Assembly: GCA_030605265.1 (NCBI GenBank)
Contig: JAUWIR010000379.1
Location: 1-5,026, forward strand
Source of the DNA: Pseudomonadota bacterium
Lineage (GTDB): Bacteria; SZUA-182; DTGQ01
Direction: 5' to 3'
DNA length: 5,026 bases
Shown here: in pieces, positions 1 through 5,026 of the stretch
Layout: each line of letters begins with the position of its first letter
How positions within the stretch are numbered: position 1 is the first letter of the stretch
Notes under the pieces: generated by a model
Database searches by the model: none
What the model saw: the letters and a program-made list of their open reading frames with translations, nothing else
Told to the model about the DNA's origin: nothing
Position numbers and translations under genes: made by a program

Positions 1-621
1 ATACTCCAAGGTGGGATAGTGAAATCGTAATAATAATCGTGCAGGGATAAAAGGGTATAAACTATTGGCGACTTCATGAATTGAAGGAAAAGTAGATTCT
101 AAAATTAAGGCTTTTGGAGGATGTTTTTGAGCTAAATAAGCAGCAACAGCCCCTCCTAATGATCGGCCCAAAATGATAATTTTTTCAGGATTTATTTTAC
201 GTGTTTCAACCAAATAATCCCAGGCAACTTCAGCGTCATGGTAGGTCCCCAACTCTGTTGGTTTTCCATCACTTTTTCCATAACCCCGGTAGTCAAAGAT
301 AAAAGTACTCAATCCAAGCTGATAAAATATCTGCAGAGATTGCAGTCTATGAGAAATATTACCCCCATTCCCATGACAAAATAGAATAACCCCTTTAGGG
401 TTTAAAGCCGGAACAAACCATCCGGTAATGGTAACCCAGTCTTTGGTTATTAAGGAAATAGATTCATAGGAAAGCCCTATTGACTGAGGAGTAACATTTA
501 TGCCTTTCATAGGATAATAAATAAGCCTGGATTGGAGGAAAAATAATAAAATTAATATCCCTATATACATCAAGATACCTGAAAAAAATACAACCCCAAT
601 CGTAGACCAAAATTTACCCAT
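1..621 (-). CDS. Membrane-anchored alpha/beta hydrolase, BEM46/ABHD13/YfhR-like (N-terminal part, cut by window edge)
   Basis: This is a serine hydrolase of the alpha/beta-fold superfamily; its substrate is unknown. The open frame runs 207 codons from ATG at 621 to the left edge without a stop. Residues 7-29 form one hydrophobic segment, probably a membrane anchor, followed by the SRLIYYP stretch typical of BEM46-like proteins. Then come the oxyanion-side motif HGNGGN (83-88), the strand-loop DYRGYGKSDG (110-119) and the nucleophile elbow GRSLGG (152-157) with Ser154 as the expected nucleophile. Family members are usually about 270-290 residues with the acidic residue some 75 after the serine, so the catalytic Asp and His should lie beyond the edge. 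The start is supported by a GAAAGGA ribosome binding site on the minus strand (632-638), 10 bases upstream. It is transcribed divergently from the efflux operon. Family assignment is firm; a lipase, esterase or thioesterase role cannot be chosen. Confidence 0.87.
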   Translation of the reverse strand, partial: MGKFWSTIGVVFFSGILMYIGILILLFFLQSRLIYYPMKGINVTPQSIGLSYESISLITKDWVTITGWFVPALNPKGVILFCHGNGGNISHRLQSLQIFYQLGLSTFIFDYRGYGKSDGKPTELGTYHDAEVAWDYLVETRKINPEKIIILGRSLGGAVAAYLAQKHPPKALILESTFPSIHEVANSLYPFIPARLLLRFHYPTLEY

Positions 622-695
622 AATTTTTTATTCCTTTCTAAAAGCTATCGCTTGCCGCCCGCTTTCTTATTTAATATTTTTTTATTAGTGAATCT

Positions 696-744
696 AAAAA
701 ATTTAATTGCACAGGGTGAAATTTTATCTTAGCAAAAATTTTTT
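696..744. repeat. Bulged inverted repeat with A-tracts
   Basis: The left arm at 696-710 (AAAAAATTT, then AA, then TTGC) pairs with the right arm at 732-744 (GCAA followed by AAATTTTTT). This gives 13 complementary positions with a two-base bulge at 705-706 and a 21-base loop. The right arm ends in six T. It could be a binding site for a regulator or a region of bent DNA, since the right arm abuts the -35 region of the first candidate promoter. The extreme A+T content makes a chance origin possible. A terminator is unlikely because both flanking genes point away from it. Confidence 0.4.
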
Positions 745-767
745 CAATAAACCGATAGATTTATAAT
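741..767 (+). promoter_or_regulatory. Candidate sigma-70 promoter with perfect -10
   Basis: A perfect TATAAT lies at 762-767. The best upstream element is TTTTCA at 741-746, four of six matches to TTGACA, but the spacer is only 15 bases. Transcription would start about 120 bases upstream of the adaptor ATG. In such A+T-rich DNA a perfect -10 hexamer is not rare, so this remains a candidate. Confidence 0.25.
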
Positions 768-786
768 GATATTTAGTATTATTTCT

Positions 787-816
787 TTTACCCTCTTTAG
801 GAATCAATCATATAAA
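787..816 (+). promoter_or_regulatory. Candidate sigma-70 promoter for the efflux operon
   Basis: TTTACC at 787-792 (four of six matches to TTGACA) and TATAAA at 811-816 (five of six to TATAAT) are separated by 18 bases. Transcription would begin near 823, within the ACTAGAT tandem repeat, leaving a leader of roughly 70-75 bases before the adaptor start. Of the candidates in this region this has the best balance of both hexamers and spacing. Confidence 0.35.
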
Positions 817-820
817 AGGT

Positions 821-834
821 ACTAGATACTAGAT
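821..834. repeat. Tandem heptamer ACTAGAT x2, possible operator
   Basis: Two perfect copies of ACTAGAT stand side by side at 821-827 and 828-834. They also create two CTAG tetranucleotides (822-825 and 829-832) separated by three bases. The repeat starts five bases after the TATAAA of the better promoter candidate, covering the predicted transcription start. That position would suit a repressor operator, though no regulator gene is visible and the repeat is short. Confidence 0.35.
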
Positions 835-896
835 TAATATACTACATTTCTTTAAAACATTTATCAGTATTTTTTTGTAATCTTTGGAGATCTATC

Positions 897-2201
897 ATGA
901 AAAAAGGCAAATTTCTCATTGGACTAATTCTTATCCTGGTAATGGGGGCCATTGGAGCTAACTTTTTCTCATCGAAAAGGGATAACGAGATTAAGGAAAA
1001 AGAGTTTGTTACTGCTCAAGCAGAACAGGGAACTATACAGGTCTATATCTCCTGTACGGGAAAAGTTGTTTCAAATCAAGATGTTGAAATCAAATCTAAA
1101 GCAAGTGGAAAAGTAATAAAACTCCCTTTTAGTATAAGCGACACAGTACAAGCTTCCAACCTGTTAGTAGAACTTGATCCAACAGATGAACAAAGAAATG
1201 TCGAAAAGGCTGAATCTACTCTTGAAGCAGCCATAGCAGAGCTGAATGCAGCCAAACAGGCTTTGCTGATAGATAAAAAAAAGCTGAAGACTGCAAGGAT
1301 GAAAATAAAAACAGAAATTTCATCCACCAAAGCCGAATGGGAAGATGCTGAAAATAAAGCCAAACGCGAAGAACAATTATATCAAAAGAAACTCTCCAGC
1401 CGGGAGGAACTGGATACAAGAAAAACCGAGGCCATCAGAGCTAAAGCAACTTATGAAAAAACCCTGGTAAAACAAGAAGAGCTGAAAACTCAAACAATGG
1501 AATTAGAGCTCAAAAAACAAACTGTAGAGGTAAAGGAAAGCAAGGTACGCTCAGCTACCATAGATTTAGAAATTGCCAATCAACGACTCAATGATACTCG
1601 AATCTTGTCTCCCATAGATGGTATTGTCACGGAAAAAAACATCCAAATCGGTCAAATCATTTCCTCCGGGATCAATAACATTGGTGGAGGAACAACCATT
1701 ATGGTCCTATCGGATCTTTCTAAAATATACATAACTGCCTCAGTTGACGAAAGTGATATAGGAAAAATAAGATTAGACCAAGAAGCTGAAATTACTGTTG
1801 ATTCCTATCCGGATACTTCCTTTATGGGCAAGATTGTCCGAATTGCCCCCCGAGGGATAAATATACACAACGTGGTTACTTTTGATGTAAAAATTGAAAT
1901 CTTAAGTAGAAATAAATCTCTGCTAAAACCGGAAATGACCGCTAATGTAAAAATAATTTCCGCTAAAAAACAGAATGTCCTTTTAATCCCCGGGGAGGCG
2001 GTTGAATTTTCCAACCAAGGACCAAAAGTAACACTTTTATTAGCCAACAAAAACACCATAGATCGAAAAATACAGCTAGGACTCAATAACGGAGAGGTAG
2101 CTGAAATTGTTAAAGGATTAAAGGAAGGTGATACAGTCATCCTTAATCCCGGCCAAGTCCGCAGTAAATGGTCTAATACTAAAAAATCCAATAAACTGTA
2201 A
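897..2201 (+). CDS. MacA-like periplasmic adaptor (membrane-fusion protein, HlyD/RND-type fold) of an ABC efflux pump
   Basis: The adaptor links the inner-membrane ABC transporter to the TolC-type channel. Residues 5-24 are an N-terminal membrane anchor without a lipobox. The first half of the biotinyl-lipoyl domain is at about 56-97 (EIKSKASGKV). A long Lys/Glu/Ala-rich coiled-coil hairpin spans about 98-231. The second lipoyl half is at 235-256 (ILSPIDGIVTEKN), the beta-barrel at about 268-354 (ending LKPEMTANVKI), and the membrane-proximal domain at about 355-420. The hairpin tip carries R157, L161 and S168, matching the R-x3-L-x6-S motif by which AcrA/MacA-type adaptors contact TolC. At 434 residues it is longer than E. 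coli MacA (371), mostly because of the hairpin. The ATG is preceded by GGAGA, with seven bases between GGAG and the start. It is the first gene of the operon. The MacA-like family is clear; substrate and strict orthology to MacA are not. Confidence 0.93.
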   Translation: MKKGKFLIGLILILVMGAIGANFFSSKRDNEIKEKEFVTAQAEQGTIQVYISCTGKVVSNQDVEIKSKASGKVIKLPFSISDTVQASNLLVELDPTDEQRNVEKAESTLEAAIAELNAAKQALLIDKKKLKTARMKIKTEISSTKAEWEDAENKAKREEQLYQKKLSSREELDTRKTEAIRAKATYEKTLVKQEELKTQTMELELKKQTVEVKESKVRSATIDLEIANQRLNDTRILSPIDGIVTEKNIQIGQIISSGINNIGGGTTIMVLSDLSKIYITASVDESDIGKIRLDQEAEITVDSYPDTSFMGKIVRIAPRGINIHNVVTFDVKIEILSRNKSLLKPEMTANVKIISAKKQNVLLIPGEAVEFSNQGPKVTLLLANKNTIDRKIQLGLNNGEVAEIVKGLKEGDTVILNPGQVRSKWSNTKKSNKL

Positions 2202-2215
2202 AAGAAATCTTACCT

Positions 2216-2869
2216 ATGCTGACTGTTAAAAATATTTCAAAAAAATATAAAATGGGAGATGAAATTGTTGTTGCTCTAGACAGGGTTTCCTTAAGCATAG
2301 AACAATCAGAAATGATGGCCATTGTCGGCGCCTCAGGAAGCGGCAAATCAACCTTGATGCATATTCTTGGCTGTCTTGATCGCCCTGATTCCGGCCAATA
2401 TTTCCTTCAAGGGAAAGAAGTTTCCAAATTACCGAACAATGACCTGGCTAATATTAGAAATCGTAAAATTGGCTTTGTCTTTCAATTCTTTAACCTCCTC
2501 CCTCGTATGACGGCCCTGGAAAATGTTGAATTACCGCTTCTCTATGCCGGGCATCCGGCAGCAAAAGACGAGGCTGCCGCAGCTTTAAAACAAGTCAATT
2601 TGGAATCCAGAATGTATCATGAGCCCCAGCAACTATCAGGTGGGCAGCGGCAACGAGTGGCCATTGCCAGAGCATTAGTAACCAACCCCTCGATCATCCT
2701 TGCTGATGAACCAACAGGCAATCTTGATAGTAAGTCAAATGAAGAAATTTTAAAAATTTTCCAAAAATTAAATGATCAAGGCAGGACGATCATTGTTGTT
2801 ACCCATGACCCTGATATTGCCAAAAAATGTCAACGGCAAGTTAAAATCCGTGACGGCCAACTATTATAG
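2216..2869 (+). CDS. ABC transporter ATP-binding protein, MacB/LolD type
   Basis: This is the cytoplasmic ATPase that dimerises and powers the FtsX-type permease encoded next. All nucleotide-binding motifs are intact: Walker A GASGSGKS (38-45), Q-loop Q90, ABC signature LSGGQ (140-144), Walker B ILADEP (161-166) with catalytic E165, D-loop GNLDS (168-172) and switch histidine H197. The stretch FQFFNLLPRMTALENVELPL (89-108) is the hallmark of the MacB/LolD/FtsE-like subclass. At 217 residues it is a complete stand-alone domain. E. coli MacB carries this domain fused to its permease. The start follows the adaptor stop by 14 bases and has no good Shine-Dalgarno sequence, only an AAAGAA stretch (2202-2207), so translation may depend on ribosomes arriving from the upstream gene. 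The MLTV start fits the family N-terminus. LolD is the main alternative name, but the adaptor and TolC neighbours favour an efflux role. Confidence 0.95.
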   Translation: MLTVKNISKKYKMGDEIVVALDRVSLSIEQSEMMAIVGASGSGKSTLMHILGCLDRPDSGQYFLQGKEVSKLPNNDLANIRNRKIGFVFQFFNLLPRMTALENVELPLLYAGHPAAKDEAAAALKQVNLESRMYHEPQQLSGGQRQRVAIARALVTNPSIILADEPTGNLDSKSNEEILKIFQKLNDQGRTIIVVTHDPDIAKKCQRQVKIRDGQLL

Positions 2870-2872
2870 GAG
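2868..2872 (+). promoter_or_regulatory. Ribosome binding site overlapping the ATPase stop codon
   Basis: AGGAG at 2868-2872 shares its first two bases with the TAG stop of the ATPase gene (2867-2869) and lies seven bases before the permease ATG at 2880. Terminating ribosomes would sit on this site, which suggests coupled synthesis of ATPase and permease. Confidence 0.75.
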
Positions 2873-2879
2873 CCAATAA

Positions 2880-4091
2880 ATGCTGATCTGGACTCTTATC
2901 AAAATTTCTTTAAAAGGCCTCTGGGCCAATAAAATGCGCTCTTTCCTAGCAGTTCTGGGGATCATTATCGGGGTAGGAGCAGTAATAACCATGCTTGCGC
3001 TGGCAGAAGGAGCAAAAAAAGAGATCACCAAAAAGGTTTCTTCTCTTGGCAGTGACTTGATGGTTATCCGTCCCGGTCAAAAAGAAAATAGAGGTGTTCG
3101 AAACGAATTATTTGAAACCATTTCTTTGAAAGATGCTGAAACCTTACTGAAAAAGGTACCGGAAATCCTTCATTTATCCCCTGTAGTTCGATCAGGGGCA
3201 CAGGTAAAATATCTTAGCAGTAATACAAACGTACCAGTTACAGGCGCTGCTTTAACCTACTTCGCCATTCGTAACTTTACTTTACAAAAAGGAAGAGCTT
3301 TTAGCGAACCGGAAACTCTGCAAATGGCACGCGTGGCTGTCATTGGAGCTCAAACTGCCGAGGATTTATTTGGAAAACAAGATCCCATTGGAAAGATCAT
3401 TAAAGTAACCGGGCTTAATTTTAAAATTATTGGACTTTTAGAGGTGAAAGGAGACCAGGGTTGGTATAATCCCGACAACCAACTTATCATTCCTTACACT
3501 ACGGCCATGAAACGACTCTTTGGCCTGAAACATCTTGGAGGGATCGATCTTCAATTAAAAAAAGGGGTCAATCCGACATTGGCTGAAGAAAAAATAAATA
3601 GAATCATGAGAGACCAACACCGTCTCCCTCCCGAGATGCCCTCAGATTTTACCCTTCAAAGTCAAGCTGAATTATTGAAGGCCCTCAACTCTGTATCTAT
3701 GGTCCTGACAATGCTTCTTGGAGGGATTGCCAGTATCTCCCTTTTAGTTGGCGGGATCGGCATTATGAACATAATGTTAGTTACCGTAACTGAGAGGACC
3801 AGGGAGATAGGCATCCGCAAAGCCCTGGGAGCTAAAAATGGCGATATCTTACGTCAATTTCTGTTTGAGTCAATTCTCTTAAGCCTGCTGGGAGGAGGCA
3901 TAGGCATAGGATTAGGCTTTTTATCCTGTTACCTTATTAATACCTTCTCAACGAGCATGCAAACCTTTAACCGCCCTTTCTATGTATTTATTGCCTTTTC
4001 TTTTTCCGCAGCAGTAGGAATTTTTTTCGGCTTCTATCCAGCCTTCAGGGCTGCCAAACAAAATCCAATAGATGCCTTACGATATGAATAA
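2880..4091 (+). CDS. ABC transporter permease, MacB/FtsX family
   Basis: This is the inner-membrane subunit that couples ATP hydrolysis to movement of a periplasmic domain (mechanotransmission). Its topology is the MacB one. The first membrane helix is at about 21-43 and a periplasmic MacB-type domain of some 225 residues at about 45-270. Three further helices lie at about 272-300, 327-353 and 367-390. The FtsX-domain signature GGIGIMNIMLVTVTERTREI (291-310) continues as GIRKALGAKNGDILRQFLFE (311-330). The coupling region ERTREIGIRKALGA contacts the ATPase. The C-terminus FYPAFRAAKQNPIDALRYE is the usual family ending. At 403 residues it is a complete permease half lacking the fused ATPase of E. 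coli MacB. The start is set by the AGGAG seven bases upstream. It lies between the ATPase and channel genes with gaps of 10 and 13 bases, so all are probably on one transcript. A LolC/E lipoprotein-release role is less likely because adaptor and channel genes adjoin it. Confidence 0.95.
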   Translation: MLIWTLIKISLKGLWANKMRSFLAVLGIIIGVGAVITMLALAEGAKKEITKKVSSLGSDLMVIRPGQKENRGVRNELFETISLKDAETLLKKVPEILHLSPVVRSGAQVKYLSSNTNVPVTGAALTYFAIRNFTLQKGRAFSEPETLQMARVAVIGAQTAEDLFGKQDPIGKIIKVTGLNFKIIGLLEVKGDQGWYNPDNQLIIPYTTAMKRLFGLKHLGGIDLQLKKGVNPTLAEEKINRIMRDQHRLPPEMPSDFTLQSQAELLKALNSVSMVLTMLLGGIASISLLVGGIGIMNIMLVTVTERTREIGIRKALGAKNGDILRQFLFESILLSLLGGGIGIGLGFLSCYLINTFSTSMQTFNRPFYVFIAFSFSAAVGIFFGFYPAFRAAKQNPIDALRYE

Positions 4092-4104
4092 GTTAGGAGC
4101 AAAT

Positions 4105-5026
4105 ATGAAAACAAGGTCAGTTATCGCCGGATTAATTTTCGCATTTTTTATGCTCAAGCCATTCATCGTTAATGCTCAACAGAATGAATATATTCCATCG
4201 AAAGGGAGGCTTGGCCATTCTCTTGCCTTAACAATAGAAGATGCCGTACTTATGGCCTTGGATCGGAACCAGGAATTTAATATCAAAATCTTGGGACCTA
4301 AAATTAAGGAAATTGATGTTCAGGAAAAGAAGGAAAAATTTGATATAAATTTTTACATTGATTTTGATATAGAAGAAAAAGAATACCATGAAGACCAGGA
4401 AGAAAATCAATATTACGAAATTGGAGAATTATTAGAACTCGACCTAAATCTTCCGGAGGATACGGAAGCAAAGGAGCACATCAAAAAAGGATCTCTAAAT
4501 TTCTCAAAACTCTTCTCTTACGGCACAGAAATAAAATTAGGATTAGAGGGTCACTATTCTGAAATAGAAACCAATCGTTTTTGGGAAAATAGCACCAATA
4601 TTAATTCTGAAGATTATAATTCTGAAAGCCATAGATATATTACCTCAGGAGAAATAAAAGTAACCCAACCACTTCTTAACGGGTTTGGTAAAAAGGTGAA
4701 TCTTTCTCTAGTAAAGCAATCTGAATTGGACAGGCAAATTTCAGTATATGAATTACGCCAATATGTGATTGAATTAATCTCAGGAGTTCAAAAAAATTAC
4801 TGGGAGCTTATATTAGCTGAAAAAACATTTATTATCAGAAAAAAATCATTAGAATTAGCCAACAAACAATTAGCGGAAACAGAGGAAAGAATAAAAGTTG
4901 GTAAACAATCAGAGTCAGAATTAATTGTTGCTCAGGCAGAAGTGGCTGCTGAAAAAAGAAAGGTTATAGATGCAAAAAGCTCTATGGCCCAAACAAAATT
5001 AGATTTTCTCCTCCTTCTCAACCCTG
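4105..5026 (+). CDS. TolC-family outer-membrane efflux protein (N-terminal part, cut by window edge)
   Basis: This is the trimeric outer-membrane channel completing the pump. The frame stays open for 307 codons to the right edge. Residues 1-24 are a Sec signal peptide ending VNA, with predicted cleavage after A24. The OEP start LTIEDAVLMALDRNQEFNIK (42-61) begins the first periplasmic helix. A beta-strand region with large acidic and polar loops covers about 76-186. TQPLLNGFGKKVNL (187-200) is the usual junction where the strand returns to the long helices. The helical pair at about 205-300 has its tip at VGKQSESELIVAQAE (265-279). TolC proteins have about 400-550 residues, so the second structural repeat lies beyond the edge. 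AGGAG (4095-4099) five bases upstream supports this ATG. Residues 86-124 hold 17 Asp/Glu against two Lys, an unusually acidic stretch. The family is certain from the layout, helical motifs and neighbours. Confidence 0.92.
   Translation, partial: MKTRSVIAGLIFAFFMLKPFIVNAQQNEYIPSKGRLGHSLALTIEDAVLMALDRNQEFNIKILGPKIKEIDVQEKKEKFDINFYIDFDIEEKEYHEDQEENQYYEIGELLELDLNLPEDTEAKEHIKKGSLNFSKLFSYGTEIKLGLEGHYSEIETNRFWENSTNINSEDYNSESHRYITSGEIKVTQPLLNGFGKKVNLSLVKQSELDRQISVYELRQYVIELISGVQKNYWELILAEKTFIIRKKSLELANKQLAETEERIKVGKQSESELIVAQAEVAAEKRKVIDAKSSMAQTKLDFLLLLNP

Larger units (their letters stand above)
622..896. other. Divergent, A+T-rich intergenic region between the hydrolase and the efflux operon
   Basis: No convincing gene or RNA is seen in these 275 bases. 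The region must hold the start signals for both flanking transcripts. It contains two candidate plus-strand promoters, a bulged inverted repeat and a short tandem repeat, listed separately. On the minus strand I found only weak -10/-35 matches for the hydrolase, none worth calling. A small GC-richer patch at 645-662 lies in the hydrolase leader and has no clear structure. Confidence 0.7.

Noticed and set aside
641..665. Possible hairpin AAAGC...GCTTT in the hydrolase leader
   Set aside because: It has only a five-base stem around a 15-base loop, too weak to call a structure or attenuator.
696..744. Inverted repeat ending in six T as an intrinsic terminator
   Set aside because: The stem is almost all A-T and lies between two divergent genes, where neither transcript needs to end.
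897..968. Lipoprotein signal on the adaptor
   Set aside because: There is no cysteine within the first 50 residues. The N-terminus is a plain hydrophobic anchor.
1076..1419. Two overlapping minus-strand open frames within the adaptor gene
   Set aside because: They are antisense to the well-supported coiled-coil region, have no ribosome binding site or recognisable domain, and their Ser/Phe/Leu-rich composition is what the complement of Lys/Glu-rich codons gives.
1805..2191. A 128-codon minus-strand open frame
   Set aside because: It lies wholly antisense to the adaptor's beta-barrel and membrane-proximal domain, and shows no family motif.
4228..4410. A small hydrophobic minus-strand open frame (60 codons) resembling a membrane peptide
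   Set aside because: Its Phe/Ile-rich run is the complement of GAA/AAA/GAT-rich codons in the acidic part of the TolC-family gene. It has no supported start.
1..5026. CRISPR array, insertion sequence, tRNA or rRNA
   Set aside because: No regularly spaced repeats, transposase, terminal inverted repeats or RNA-gene signatures were seen on either strand.

Overview
The window is A+T-rich DNA from a bacterium that must be Gram-negative (diderm), because it encodes a TolC-family outer-membrane channel with a Sec signal peptide next to a periplasmic adaptor. Codons favour A or T in the third position (many TTA, AAA, GAA, ATT). I cannot place the organism below that level from these genes.

Layout: positions 1-621 (minus strand) hold the N-terminal 207 codons of a membrane-anchored alpha/beta hydrolase of the BEM46/ABHD13/YfhR type, cut by the left edge. 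Positions 622-896 are a 275-base, very A+T-rich divergent intergenic region with candidate sigma-70 promoters, a bulged inverted repeat and a 7-base tandem repeat. From 897 to the right edge a tight plus-strand operon encodes four parts of one machine. These are a MacA-like membrane-fusion adaptor (897-2201), a MacB/LolD-type ABC ATPase (2216-2869), a MacB-type FtsX permease (2880-4091), and a TolC-family outer-membrane protein (4105 to the edge, incomplete). Gaps between the four genes are 10-14 bases.

Together they form a tripartite ABC efflux or secretion system of the MacA-MacB-TolC type. The ATPase dimer drives the permease, whose large periplasmic domain would push substrate into the adaptor funnel. 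The adaptor's coiled-coil hairpin then docks tip-to-tip on the TolC channel. ATPase and permease are separate proteins, whereas E. coli MacB is one fused chain. The adaptor carries a recognisable Arg-x3-Leu-x6-Ser tip motif for TolC docking, and the TolC-family protein has the matching helical tip (VGK where E. coli TolC has VGL). The substrate cannot be read from the sequence; macrolides are only the namesake of the family.

I see no RNA gene, CRISPR array, insertion sequence or clear intrinsic terminator. This is a well-formed example of a known system rather than a new one; the points worth a second look are details of the adaptor, the channel and the intergenic region.
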